A DNA stretch of 27,178 nt, taken from the NCBI GenBank assembly GCA_030592655.1, contig JAUVIQ010000012.1, forward strand, positions 1 to 27,178. Reading direction: 5' to 3'. Origin of the DNA: Planctomycetales bacterium (lineage in GTDB: Bacteria > Planctomycetota > Phycisphaerae > SM23-33). Below are positions 15,081 through 23,961 of the stretch, in pieces. Made by a program: the position numbers and the translations under genes. Position 1 is the first letter of the stretch; each line of letters starts with the position of its first letter. The notes under the pieces were generated by a model that was not told the DNA's origin, searched no databases, and was given only the letters and a program-made list of their open reading frames with translations.

Positions 15081-17732
15081 ATGAGTCTGGGATGTTTGAC
15101 GGGAAACAGCAAGGGAGCCGCCGTTGGCGGCAGTTATACCTATCGTCAGCGGGGGCGGAGTGAGACATTCGCGCCCGACCTGGTCGAGGACAAGGCCGGT
15201 GCCGGCGAAGCGATTTCCTTTTCGAGCGGTAGCCTCACCGATGGTGATGCCAACACGCAGATCGGCTGGATCGGAAACACCGTCGGCGAGATGGGCGCTG
15301 ACATCGTTATCGACCTGAAAGGCTCGTATTTCGTTGACCGCGTCGTCCTTCACCAAGCCGGCAGCGAGGTCGAAGAAGAACCGACCGCCGTGAAGTACGG
15401 TAACGTTGCTATCGGTGAAGTGCCCGATTACGTCGAACCCGCAGGCGTTAACTGCGTAGAGGTCTATGCACGCAACGACGATGGTGAACTTATCCTCGCC
15501 GGACGGTTGGGTCAAAGACGACAGATAACACCGTTGAGTGAATCGGCCCTTTCAGTCGGCATCGGCCTGGAGGCGACCGAACTTATCGTCCGAATGGACT
15601 CGTTCAACAGAGACATTCTGCTGGCCGGACTGGAGGTTTGGGGTGCAAGCATCGACGAGCCGAAAGTCTATCCGGTTCCACAGAAGATGACGTGCGACGG
15701 CAAGGGCGTATTCAAACTGAATGATTCACCGAAAATCGTCGTCGGTAAAGATGCTTCCGACGATACGCTCTTCGCTGCCACACTGCTGGTCGAGAAGATT
15801 AGCGAGAACCTCGGCCTGGCCGCGGAAATCATTCGCGACGGCGACGGTAACGTTGTGCTCGGCAAACCCGGCGAATGCGAATCGCTGGATAAAGCCGGCC
15901 TGACCGAGGCGAAGCCCGACGGGTACACGCTGAACGTCCGAACAGACGGGGTATCTCTGCTTGCCGGCGACCGCAGGGGGTTAATCTACGGCGTCGAAAC
16001 GCTCCTGCAATTGCTGGGCAACGAAGAACCATCGACCCCCGCCTGCCTCATCGAAGACTACCCGAAGATGGAATTCCGAGGCGTACACTTCTTCATGCCT
16101 CACAGGAAGGACATCCCGTTCGTCAAGCGGCTCATACGATATTTGTGGGCGCCGATGAAGATGAACACGATCTTCCTCCAGGTAACTTCCGGTATGCAGT
16201 TCGACCGCCGGCCGGAAATCAACGAGGTCTGGCAGCGTGAGAACGCCAAGGCCGACAAAGGCGAGGTCCCGCCCGTCCCGCACGGACAACTCGGCGGCGG
16301 AACGTACCTGTCCAAAGACGAGGTCCGCGACCTGGTTCACTACGCCAAATCCTACGGCTTCGAGGTCATTCCCGAAATCCAGTCGCTCAGCCACGTCGAG
16401 TATCTGACAATGACCTATCCGGAGATAGCCGAGAAGCCCGGTCTGTACCCGGACGCCTACTGCCCGCTGCACCCGGAAAGCCACAAGATCATCTTCGATA
16501 TGATCGACGAGGTAATCGAAGTCTTCGAGCCCGAACGGTACATCGAGATGGGCCACGACGAGGTCTATACGCTCGGCGTCTGCGAGCGGTGCAAAGGCAA
16601 AAGCCGCGCCGAACTGTACGCACTGGACGTCAACAAAATTTACGACTATCTCAAGAGCAAAGGTCTGGGAATGATGATCTGGTCCGACATGATCCAGACA
16701 TTCCGCCCTTACGCCACCCCCGACGCTATCGACATGATCCCAAAAGACATCGTGATGATGGATTTCATCTGGTATTTCCGCACCGGCGAAGACATCGAGA
16801 CCCATCTGCTGGATGCGGGTTTCAAGGTGATTATGGGTAATTTTTACTCGTCTCACTATACTCGATTCACCCGCCGCAGCGCCCGCGAAGGGATGATCGG
16901 CGCGGAGGTCTCTACCTGGTGCAACGCCAACGAAGAAGATTTCGGCCGAAAGGGCAAACTCTACGATTTCATATTTTCGGCAAATATGATCTGGTCCGAG
17001 CACTACGCCGACGAACTGCGCTGGGTGATGGACCGAAAGATATCCGAACTGATGCCGGTTCTTCGGTGGCAGATCAGCGACGACCGTCTTGCGAATACGC
17101 CGAGTATGGCCAAGTCGCACAACCCGATTGACCTGTCTGATAAAATTACCGCGCCGATGCGGGACGAGACCGGCGGCAAGGGCGGGTACGACTTCACCAG
17201 CCTGCCGAAAGGTGAAATTACACTCAAGGGCGTTCCGTTCCGCATCGCCGACGGCGTAGTATTCGTCGAAACCAATGGCCCGCAACGCCCCTCGCAGGTC
17301 GAGATACCCGTCGGCGCTAAGGTCGATAGCCTCGTCTTTCTCCACACCTGTTCGAGCGACACCAAGCCACGCATACCGGACACCTTCGTCCGGGTCAAGA
17401 CGCCCATTGGCCTATACGAACTGCTCTATACCGACGGCTCGACCGCTGAGATAGACGTGGAGTACGGCTGGCAGGTGGCGGAATGGAACCGCCGGTTCGC
17501 TGCTCCGCTCGCTCATATATCCCACCGCCACGGCGGGTATATCGGAACGTATCCCTCCGACCCCGCCTGGCAGGGTAAAACGTCCGCCGGCGAAGACGTA
17601 ACGCTCTACGGATTCGAGTGGGCAAACCCCAATCCCGACAAGGAAATAAAAACGCTGCGAATCCGGGCCAATGAAGCCACCACCGATACGGCGCTGATAA
17701 CCGTGGCCGTTACGGGAATAACCTATTCGTAG
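15081..17732 (+). CDS. Second family 20 glycoside hydrolase with an N-terminal discoidin-like domain
   Basis: The 883-residue protein starts 16 bases after the first GH20 gene, with GAGGAGAG upstream of ATG 15081. Residues 1-190 resemble a discoidin (F5/8 type C) carbohydrate-binding fold: IVIDLKGSYFVDRVVLHQAG, later LIVRMDSF...LAGLEVWG. A GH20b-type domain runs to about 320 (GLIYGVETLLQLLG). The barrel follows with D493-E494 in IEMGHDEVYTLGVC, and a beta-rich tail closes the protein. No signal peptide is seen, only a cysteine at position 5 without a hydrophobic stretch. It probably removes a different hexosamine linkage from the same substrate as its neighbour. Confidence 0.82.
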   Translation: MSLGCLTGNSKGAAVGGSYTYRQRGRSETFAPDLVEDKAGAGEAISFSSGSLTDGDANTQIGWIGNTVGEMGADIVIDLKGSYFVDRVVLHQAGSEVEEEPTAVKYGNVAIGEVPDYVEPAGVNCVEVYARNDDGELILAGRLGQRRQITPLSESALSVGIGLEATELIVRMDSFNRDILLAGLEVWGASIDEPKVYPVPQKMTCDGKGVFKLNDSPKIVVGKDASDDTLFAATLLVEKISENLGLAAEIIRDGDGNVVLGKPGECESLDKAGLTEAKPDGYTLNVRTDGVSLLAGDRRGLIYGVETLLQLLGNEEPSTPACLIEDYPKMEFRGVHFFMPHRKDIPFVKRLIRYLWAPMKMNTIFLQVTSGMQFDRRPEINEVWQRENAKADKGEVPPVPHGQLGGGTYLSKDEVRDLVHYAKSYGFEVIPEIQSLSHVEYLTMTYPEIAEKPGLYPDAYCPLHPESHKIIFDMIDEVIEVFEPERYIEMGHDEVYTLGVCERCKGKSRAELYALDVNKIYDYLKSKGLGMMIWSDMIQTFRPYATPDAIDMIPKDIVMMDFIWYFRTGEDIETHLLDAGFKVIMGNFYSSHYTRFTRRSAREGMIGAEVSTWCNANEEDFGRKGKLYDFIFSANMIWSEHYADELRWVMDRKISELMPVLRWQISDDRLANTPSMAKSHNPIDLSDKITAPMRDETGGKGGYDFTSLPKGEITLKGVPFRIADGVVFVETNGPQRPSQVEIPVGAKVDSLVFLHTCSSDTKPRIPDTFVRVKTPIGLYELLYTDGSTAEIDVEYGWQVAEWNRRFAAPLAHISHRHGGYIGTYPSDPAWQGKTSAGEDVTLYGFEWANPNPDKEIKTLRIRANEATTDTALITVAVTGITYS

Positions 17733-17749
17733 ATTTCCTCCCCTGCGAG

Positions 17750-17758
17750 TGATATAAT
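17750..17758 (+). promoter_or_regulatory. Extended -10 promoter of the lyase/DUF4159 operon
   Basis: TGATATAAT (17750-17758) is a consensus extended -10 element in the 64-base gap before the heparinase II/III-like gene. The -35 position matches weakly (TAGATT, 17730-17735). The two downstream genes may therefore be expressed separately from the GH20 genes. Confidence 0.5.
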
Positions 17759-17796
17759 TTACACCAACGGATAAGGGGAAACTACAAAGGTGCGAC

Positions 17797-19668
17797 ATGC
17801 CGAAGAAAACATTATTGCTAATAAAGGTGTCCATAATGCTGCTCGTAGCCAATCAAATCCTTGCCGAGAGTCCCGTGAAACCGCCGACGACCGAGACCGC
17901 GCTGAAAACACTCAAAAAGGCCCATCCCCGTCTGATACTGACAGACAAACGCCTGGCCGAGTTGAAAGAGTTGATGAAGCGCGACCCGCTGCTGAAGAAA
18001 TGTTACAAGGACGTGCTCAAGCAGGCTGACGAGTATTGCAACGCCAAGCCGCTGGTGCATCGCATGCCGGACGGGATCCGCCTGCTATCGGTCAGCAGGG
18101 CGTGCGTAAGTCGAATTTACGCACTCGGTTTGGCCTGGCGGCTGACGGGTAAGGAAAAATACGCAGCCAAGGCCAAGGAGAACCTCCTGACGGTCTGCGC
18201 GTTCAAAGACTGGAATCCGAAGCATTTTCTCGACACTGCCGAGATGTCCCACGCCGTCGGCGTCGGATACGACTGGCTTTTCGACTATCTCGACGCGGAA
18301 TCACGCCAAAAGATCAAGGCCGGTCTCATCAAGAACGGCCTGAAGCCCGGCATGACGCTCCAGAAGAAGGGCACGTGGCAAGTAACGTCGTACTTCAACT
18401 GGAACCAGGTCTGTAACGGTGGGCTGATTGTCGGCGCGTTGGCCATCGCCGAGACCGATCCGAAATACGCCGAGGCGATTGTCCCCAAGGCCGTGGAGTT
18501 CCTGCCGAACGCCCTTTCGACTTACGCTCCCGACGGCGCCTGGCCCGAAGGACCGGGATACTGGGGATACGCGACCCGATACACCGTATATTGCCTCTCG
18601 GCGCTGGATACAGCCCTGGGGACCGACTTCGGACTTTCAAAGATGAAGGGTCTGTCAGAAGCCGGTCTGTTCCCGATCTATACGACCGGACCGACCGGGC
18701 TATACCTCAATTTCGCCGACACGGGCGGAAAGAACCGAAGGAGAAAAATTCCGTCTCTGTTCTGGCTGGCTGGCAGATACGACAAGCCCATGCTCGCGCA
18801 GGCCGAAAGAGAAATGCTTGCCAAACACGACGGCAGTCCGAGGGACTTCATCTGGTACGTCCCCGCCGGAAAGAAAGCGCCCAAACCGAGCCTCGATAAG
18901 TATTTCCGAGGACCCGTCGAAGTGGCTGTCTTCAGAAGTCACTGGAACGACCCGAATGCCCTGTTCGTCGCCGTCAAAGCCGGGTTCAATCAAGTCAACC
19001 ACGGACATCTGGACCTGGGAAACTTCGAAATCGACGCGCTCGGCGTCCGGTGGGCACGCGACCTGGGAAAGGAAGGCTACAACCTCCCCGGTTACTGGAA
19101 CAAGGGTCCAAAGGCCAAACGATGGACCTACTACCGCCTCAGTTCCTTCGCCCACAACGTCCCCGTCCTCGGTGGGAAAAATCAGGACGTCCACGCCAAG
19201 ACGAAGATTATAAAATTCAAAACGGCAGAGAGCGGGAGCTTTGCCGTTCTGGACCTGACATCGGCCTACAAAGATTTCGCAAAGAAGGTAACTCGCGGCG
19301 TGGCGATTGTCGGGAATCGCAGTAGCGTTTTGATTCGGGATGAGTTCAAGATAACAAAGGCTTGTGAAGTGGCATGGGGTATGACGACGGATGCGAAAAT
19401 TACCGTCGATAAAAACGGGGCGGTCCTGACCATTGGCAAAAAGAAGATGGGAGTCAGCATACTTTCGCCCGCCGGTGCGGTATTCACTGTCGAATCGGCA
19501 GAGCAGAAGCCGCCGCTGAAACCCAACAAGGGCGTCAAACGCTTGATGATCCGCCTGAAGAAACAAAAAGGCAATGTAACAATCATGGTAAGTTTCTCGC
19601 CCCAAGGGCCTACACCGTCGTTAAGCCCGCCGACGCATTTGCGGATGAAACCTCTGTCGGAGTGGTAA
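17797..19668 (+). CDS. Heparinase II/III-like polysaccharide lyase, exported
   Basis: The 623-residue protein begins with a signal peptide: KK, a hydrophobic run (LLLIKVSIMLLVANQILA) and a likely cut after ILA. Residues about 60-330 form an alpha/alpha toroid with a WNQVCNGGLIVGALA motif and DGAWPEGPGYWGY. The heparinase II/III beta domain follows with QVNHGHLDLGNFEID (H402 and H404), then WARDLG. These lyases cut uronic-acid-containing polysaccharides such as heparin, heparan or alginate by beta-elimination. The substrate is not decided by the sequence. AAAGGTG precedes ATG 17797, and the next gene follows without a gap. With the hexosaminidases it suggests an amino-sugar/uronate glycan as the food source. 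Confidence 0.8.
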   Translation: MPKKTLLLIKVSIMLLVANQILAESPVKPPTTETALKTLKKAHPRLILTDKRLAELKELMKRDPLLKKCYKDVLKQADEYCNAKPLVHRMPDGIRLLSVSRACVSRIYALGLAWRLTGKEKYAAKAKENLLTVCAFKDWNPKHFLDTAEMSHAVGVGYDWLFDYLDAESRQKIKAGLIKNGLKPGMTLQKKGTWQVTSYFNWNQVCNGGLIVGALAIAETDPKYAEAIVPKAVEFLPNALSTYAPDGAWPEGPGYWGYATRYTVYCLSALDTALGTDFGLSKMKGLSEAGLFPIYTTGPTGLYLNFADTGGKNRRRKIPSLFWLAGRYDKPMLAQAEREMLAKHDGSPRDFIWYVPAGKKAPKPSLDKYFRGPVEVAVFRSHWNDPNALFVAVKAGFNQVNHGHLDLGNFEIDALGVRWARDLGKEGYNLPGYWNKGPKAKRWTYYRLSSFAHNVPVLGGKNQDVHAKTKIIKFKTAESGSFAVLDLTSAYKDFAKKVTRGVAIVGNRSSVLIRDEFKITKACEVAWGMTTDAKITVDKNGAVLTIGKKKMGVSILSPAGAVFTVESAEQKPPLKPNKGVKRLMIRLKKQKGNVTIMVSFSPQGPTPSLSPPTHLRMKPLSEW

Positions 19669-22056
19669 ATGAGAATTATTCGCGGATACTCTCTGGTGCT
19701 TTTAGTCTCGGCGGCGACGCTTTGGGCTTCGACGGCGACGGCGCAGCAGGATCAAAAAGCGGAGGAAAGCAAACCGATTCGGTTTTCCGATGAGGCCGTC
19801 GATAAGGCGATTGCAAACGCGAGAAAATACCTCTGGTCGCAGTACCAGGAAAAAGAGGGGCACTGGAAGCCCAGGGGTAGTTATCCCGGCGGGCACACCG
19901 CCCTGGTAACGTATGCGCTCCTGTCTGCCGGCGAAAGCCCCCAAAAAGCCGAAATGAAGCGGGCAATCGAATGGCTGGCAAAGGTAAAGATGGTCAAGAC
20001 CTACAGCCTGGGGCTGCGGGCGCAGGTATGGGCGATGCTGCCCGAGACACAAGGAAGAAGGTTGCTGAAAAAGGACGCCCGGCAGCTGCGCAACAGCATC
20101 TGCCATAAAATGAAATACCGGATATACAAAAATAAAAAGGTGAGGGTTCCGATCTCCTGGCCCGGTATCTATGGATACGTCAGTTGCGGTAAGCCGCTCG
20201 GCGGCGGAGACAACAGCAACACCCAGTACGGTATCCTCGGCGTATGGGCAGCCGCGAGGAACAACGTCGAAATACCGGAACAACGCGAGTACTGGGAACT
20301 GGTCTATAAGTATTGGCGCAAAACACAAAACGCCGACGGAGGGTGGGGGTATCGACCACGCAGCGCCTCCAGGGCGACGATGACAGCCGCAGGCCTGGCG
20401 AGTATGTTCGTAGCATTCGACAACCTCCGCATACACAAGTCCGCACACCAGGGCGTAAAAACTGAAGACGACACCTTCGCAAAGGCTATGGCGTGGTTCG
20501 AGAAAAATTTCGACAAGGACATCAGGCCGAGGTTTCACTACTACGGATATTACCTCTACGGCGTCGAGCGAGTCGGGCTGGCGTGCGGGTACAAGTATTT
20601 AGGCGAGAAGGACTGGTATAAACTCGGCGCGACCAGTCTGATTAAAAGCCAGCAGCCCGACGGCGCGTGGAAGAGGAACATTGTCGATACCAGTTTCGCC
20701 GTGCTGTTCCTGACGCGAGGACGACACCCGGTGTTGTTTAATCGCCTCGAATACGACGGCGACTGGAACAACCGCTCGCGGGCGCTGGCGCACCTGACCA
20801 GATGGATATCGCTGAAATTTGAACGCCGGGTCAACTGGCAGATCATCAACCTGAAAGTACCGGTCGCGGAGTGGCATGACGCTCCGATCCTGCTGATTAC
20901 AGGTACGAAAAAGCCGAATTTCTCCGATGAGGCGCTCGGAAAACTCCGCAAATTCGTCCACCAGGGCGGGATGATCCTGTCAGTGGCGGAGTACTCAATG
21001 AAAAATTCCGCATTCGACGAAGGAATGAGGCAATACTACAGCAAACTTTTCCCCCGTTACGAAATGGTAAAATTACCGCCGAACCATCCCATTTTCGAGG
21101 CACACTTCAAACCCGAACAGAGGGTGGAACTCAAAGGTATCTCCAACGGCGTACGACTCCTGGCGATACACACTACCGACGATATGCTCCTGCCATGGCA
21201 GCGTAACGAATACGTTACCAAAACGTCCGCTTTCCAAATGGCCGCCAATATATTCTTCTTCGCCACCGACCGCGGATCGCTGCGAAATCGCGGTACGACC
21301 CCCTGGCCTAAAGAAACCCCCTTCACGCCGATACGAACAATCAACGTCGCGCGAATCAAATACAACGGGAACTGGAACCCCGAACCGTTGGCATGGGAGC
21401 GGTTCAGACTCCTGATGGGCGGGAAATGGCGAATGAAACTTACGGTCAGGACCGTAACGCCCGAACAACTCCAAGCCGCGGAATATCCGGTCGCCGTGAT
21501 GACCGGAACGACGGAGATAATGCTGACAGGCGCTCAGAAGCAGGCATTGAAGGCGTACATCGCCGCCGGCGGGACGGTGATTATGGACGCTGCGGGCGGG
21601 TCGAAAATCTTTGCCGGAAGCGCCGCCGATCTGGCCTGCGAACTGACCGGTGATTTGTTCGGCGGAGACGGAAGAATCCGGCCTGTGCCGATGCGGGCTC
21701 CGGTCTATCAGATAGCAGGACTGAAGATTACTTCGGCGCATTACCGACGTGCCGCCGGATCACGAATTGGTTCGCCCAAACACCCTCGCATCCGGGCGGC
21801 GATCGTCAAAGGCAGGCCGGCGATATTCGTCAGCGCCGACGACCTGACAGCCGGCCTGGTGGGCTTTCCCTGCTTCACGTGCGCCGGATACACACCAAAG
21901 ACATCGGTGAAACTGATGCGAAACATGGTCCTCTACGCCGCGGGAGTCAGAAAATACGAACCGCTCACGCCAACTTCCCAGCCGACAACGCAACCGGCAT
22001 CACAACCAACGACCCTGCCGGCGTCGCAACCGGCGACACAAGCGACGCATCAATAA
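19669..22056 (+). CDS. Exported DUF4159 protein with terpenoid-cyclase-fold domain
   Basis: The start follows the lyase stop directly (TAA then ATG). A signal peptide (MRIIRGYSLVLLVSAATLWA, cut near TATA) leads the 795-residue protein. Residues about 40-370 look like a prenyltransferase/terpene-cyclase alpha-alpha toroid, with QNADGGWGYRP and QQPDGAWKRN, both QxxDGxW repeats. After that come two DUF4159/glutamine-amidotransferase-like modules (about 385-570, with FVHQGGMILSV, and 575-760, with YIAAGGTVIMDAAGG). The last 30 residues are a Ser/Thr/Gln/Pro-rich repeat (SQPTTQPAS type), typical of secreted Phycisphaerae proteins. The function of the family is unknown. Its place in this operon suggests glycan binding or cell-surface organisation of the lyase. 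Confidence 0.7.
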   Translation: MRIIRGYSLVLLVSAATLWASTATAQQDQKAEESKPIRFSDEAVDKAIANARKYLWSQYQEKEGHWKPRGSYPGGHTALVTYALLSAGESPQKAEMKRAIEWLAKVKMVKTYSLGLRAQVWAMLPETQGRRLLKKDARQLRNSICHKMKYRIYKNKKVRVPISWPGIYGYVSCGKPLGGGDNSNTQYGILGVWAAARNNVEIPEQREYWELVYKYWRKTQNADGGWGYRPRSASRATMTAAGLASMFVAFDNLRIHKSAHQGVKTEDDTFAKAMAWFEKNFDKDIRPRFHYYGYYLYGVERVGLACGYKYLGEKDWYKLGATSLIKSQQPDGAWKRNIVDTSFAVLFLTRGRHPVLFNRLEYDGDWNNRSRALAHLTRWISLKFERRVNWQIINLKVPVAEWHDAPILLITGTKKPNFSDEALGKLRKFVHQGGMILSVAEYSMKNSAFDEGMRQYYSKLFPRYEMVKLPPNHPIFEAHFKPEQRVELKGISNGVRLLAIHTTDDMLLPWQRNEYVTKTSAFQMAANIFFFATDRGSLRNRGTTPWPKETPFTPIRTINVARIKYNGNWNPEPLAWERFRLLMGGKWRMKLTVRTVTPEQLQAAEYPVAVMTGTTEIMLTGAQKQALKAYIAAGGTVIMDAAGGSKIFAGSAADLACELTGDLFGGDGRIRPVPMRAPVYQIAGLKITSAHYRRAAGSRIGSPKHPRIRAAIVKGRPAIFVSADDLTAGLVGFPCFTCAGYTPKTSVKLMRNMVLYAAGVRKYEPLTPTSQPTTQPASQPTTLPASQPATQATHQ

Positions 22057-22082
22057 AACCCAAATCCGCTCCAGGAACAAGT

Positions 22083-22101
22083 TTCCAACTTTCAGTTGGA
22101 A
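22083..22101. terminator. Short hairpin between convergent genes
   Basis: TTCCAACT (22083-22090), a 3-base loop and AGTTGGAA (22094-22101) form a perfect 8-bp stem between the DUF4159 stop and the end of the dinD fragment. It lacks a strong T run, so termination from either side is only plausible. Confidence 0.35.
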
Positions 22102-22106
22102 TCCCA

Positions 22107-22460
22107 TCAGTTTCCGGCCTCCGTATCGCCCTCGAAAGGCTCGACCTGCCTGGGCAGTTTCTTCTGTTCCGATACCAGCCTGCGTTCGACCATTTTCGTG
22201 GGGTCAGCAAAATGGTCCTTCGCGCCGGAACCCAGATCGACCATTTTGTTGATTTCAACAAAATGGTCTCTTGGTTCATAACCAGCGTTTTGGCAGGCGG
22301 TTATGGCCTTGTCAATGACCTTGGCGAAGTTCCTCCACTCTGTGTATCCCAGCAGCATCTGGAGGTCCCGGGCACACCAGTATTCCACCCCACTTTCGGC
22401 GTGCTTGCGAACCACATCCTCGAATCTCGAGTGCAGACGAACGATGATTTCCTTATCCAT
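22107..22460 (-). pseudogene. dinD: Truncated DNA-damage-inducible protein D (DinD) gene
   Basis: From ATG 22460 the minus strand reads MDKEIIVRLHSRFEDVVRKH, then YWCARDLQMLLGYTEWRNF and DHFVEINKMVDLGSGAK. This is the N-terminal third of DinD-like proteins, which carry a BRO-type domain. Family members run to roughly 270-290 residues, while this frame stops after 117. Past residue 81 the sequence leaves the family (DHFADPTKMV, a near-copy of DHFVEINKMV, then an unrelated tail). The truncation therefore coincides with a duplicated palindrome in the DNA. GGACGGAAG upstream could serve as ribosome binding site, so a short product may still be made. Confidence 0.7.
22188..22268. repeat. Two copies of a palindrome inside the dinD fragment
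   Basis: GACCATTTT (22188-22196) with AAAATGGTC (22209-22217), and GACCATTTTGTTGA (22239-22252) with TCAACAAAATGGTC (22255-22268), are two inverted-repeat units that share their arms. In translation both give DHF-x4-KMV on the minus strand. The second unit is a perfect 14-bp stem around two bases. Confidence 0.7.
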
Positions 22461-22573
22461 GGATTCTTCCGTCCTTACGTTACCTTGATCTCGTAGGGCG
22501 GGCCAACCGGCCCGCGGAACGCTCGTGATGCCCTGCGCCTTTGACTGGTGGACTGGTTGGGCCACTCTACGGA

Positions 22574-23608
22574 CTATGATGCCGATTCGACTGTGGACGC
22601 AGACTTAGACAGCATCTCCACCACCGTTTTGGCAGAAGGTGTTTCCGGCAATGGAACTTTAGCATATCCGGTGGGCTGTGGCGAAAAAATGCACGCTGCT
22701 GCATGTGTCAAGATTATGTCTTGATTTGCGGAATTCTTTGCAGCATCTACGAGTGCTTGGAATGTCAACAATGCGTTTTGACGATGCTTATTCACAATTG
22801 CATTATGCCTGTGTGATAGAAAATTTCGCGTAGAAATCAAAAGCATATACGAGATAACAGCAAAGATTAGAATCTTACTCACCGCAAGCTGCACTGTCTG
22901 GTATAGATTGTCAGTAACCAAAAATGGGATTTTGTGAATAAAAAGACTTAAGATTGCGTAAATTCCAAGTAGCATTGCAAGTTTTACTGTTTTTTTTAGC
23001 CATCTGTTTGACTCAAAATCATGTTCTTCGGAAACTGTTTTGAAATATACGGCCTGTTGTGATACCCCTTGTTCCGCAGCTACCTCCCGAATCCTGTCTA
23101 GAATTCCCTGAGCCTCGTTTATATTCTCCTCCATTTCATCTTTCAGCCGACCAGCCTCATCGCGAACCGACTGTATTGCCGAACGAGCCTCATCTTCAAG
23201 ACGACGAAAATCGGTAACGCGGGCAACTGAATACGATATCCAAGGATGAAGAGATGTAAAAACAGGTTCGTATGCCTCGTGCAAAGCAACTATTAGCTGT
23301 TTACGAGCGTCGGGGGCATTCGGAGTATTTGGATCAAATTCAAGAATCTGCTCAAAGCGGTTGTAATCGGCATCAGCACGTTGCTTGATTGCATTCAAAG
23401 CATCATATGGAAGGAATTCCAGTACAGTTTGGGGTAGTTCACAGTAAAGACCAATCAAATGCTCCGCTGGAGAAACAGCCTTCCGGAAAGCAAAGATTTC
23501 TCCAAGTTCTGTCGCCCGCACAAGGCTTTGGGCATCAAATTTTTGCATCCGACTCAGCGATTCGCGAGTGTTTTCGAGTAGTTCAGCCTTTTCCTCAGGC
23601 GTAGCCAT
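22574..23608 (-). CDS. Membrane protein with coiled coil and two transmembrane helices, unknown function
   Basis: The 344-residue protein starts at ATG 23608 after AAAGGAG. Residues 1-130 are soluble and helical. Residues about 134-180 have a heptad-like charged pattern (LEDEARSAIQSVRDEAGRLK) consistent with a coiled coil. Two hydrophobic helices follow, at about 207-230 and 239-260, with a short loop. The rest is cytoplasmic by charge, with HRHNAIVNKHRQNALLTFQA leading into a helical region that ends IFSPQPTGYAK. I do not recognise a named family. Its base composition is AT-richer than the catabolic genes, and it sits between a dinD remnant and a restriction-modification cassette, so it may be an accessory defence or mobile-element gene; that is only context. 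Confidence 0.6.
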   Translation of the reverse strand: MATPEEKAELLENTRESLSRMQKFDAQSLVRATELGEIFAFRKAVSPAEHLIGLYCELPQTVLEFLPYDALNAIKQRADADYNRFEQILEFDPNTPNAPDARKQLIVALHEAYEPVFTSLHPWISYSVARVTDFRRLEDEARSAIQSVRDEAGRLKDEMEENINEAQGILDRIREVAAEQGVSQQAVYFKTVSEEHDFESNRWLKKTVKLAMLLGIYAILSLFIHKIPFLVTDNLYQTVQLAVSKILIFAVISYMLLISTRNFLSHRHNAIVNKHRQNALLTFQALVDAAKNSANQDIILTHAAACIFSPQPTGYAKVPLPETPSAKTVVEMLSKSASTVESAS

Positions 23609-23770
23609 TTCTCGACTCCTTTATCCCAACGGGTCGCAAAGGCATCTGTATAATCAGCAACGATAAAGATGGGCCTTTGGCTTCACTTGATTTAGAATTC
23701 CGAGAACATCATACTTGATTCTGTAGCAAATTCTATCAAATTCCAGATGTGCTTCACCTACGGTGCTACT

Positions 23771-23910
23771 TTATACCAATTTCTGCGCAAGTTCCTCTTC
23801 CAGAATTTCATTCACTGTCAAGGGCCTGATCACCATGCCCGTTTTGCGGAAGAAGCGGTCGATCTCCGTAAACGCATCCTGCGAGTAATCGAAGGCGACG
23901 AAAAAGCCGG
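23771..23910 (-). pseudogene. C-terminal stub of a DNA methyltransferase gene
   Basis: On the minus strand the frame ending at 23771 reads GFFVAFDYSQDAFTEIDRFF, then RPLTVNEILEEELAQKLV-stop. I know this GFFVAF...EI.RF...TVxEILEE pattern from the extreme C terminus of a group of site-specific DNA methyltransferases. Upstream of the GFF the match ends at the palindrome where the restriction cassette starts. The rest of 23609-23961 shows no other gene. It pairs with the N-terminal stub at 26412-26525. The family assignment is from memory of the motif and needs a search. Confidence 0.5.
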
Positions 23911-23911
23911 T

Positions 23912-23940
23912 TCGGACTATAGTCCGATGACTCATGGCCA
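23912..23940 (+). promoter_or_regulatory. C-box-like operator upstream of the controller gene
   Basis: TCGGACTATAGTCCGA (23912-23927) is a perfect 16-bp palindrome containing GACT-AT-AGTC, followed two bases later by GACTCAT (23930-23936). Controller proteins of type II restriction systems bind paired boxes of the form GACTnnnAGTC with this kind of spacing. It lies 35-50 bases before the controller start, where its promoter must be. The second box is incomplete. Confidence 0.55.
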
Positions 23941-23961
23941 TCCCATCGCTACCATACCTCA

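Noticed and set aside
15981..17345. A 454-codon open frame on the minus strand
   Set aside because: It is wholly antisense to the second GH20 gene, whose catalytic motifs are intact, and its composition reflects the complementary codons.
18700..19605. A 301-codon minus-strand frame
   Set aside because: It is antisense to the heparinase-like gene and shows no domain.
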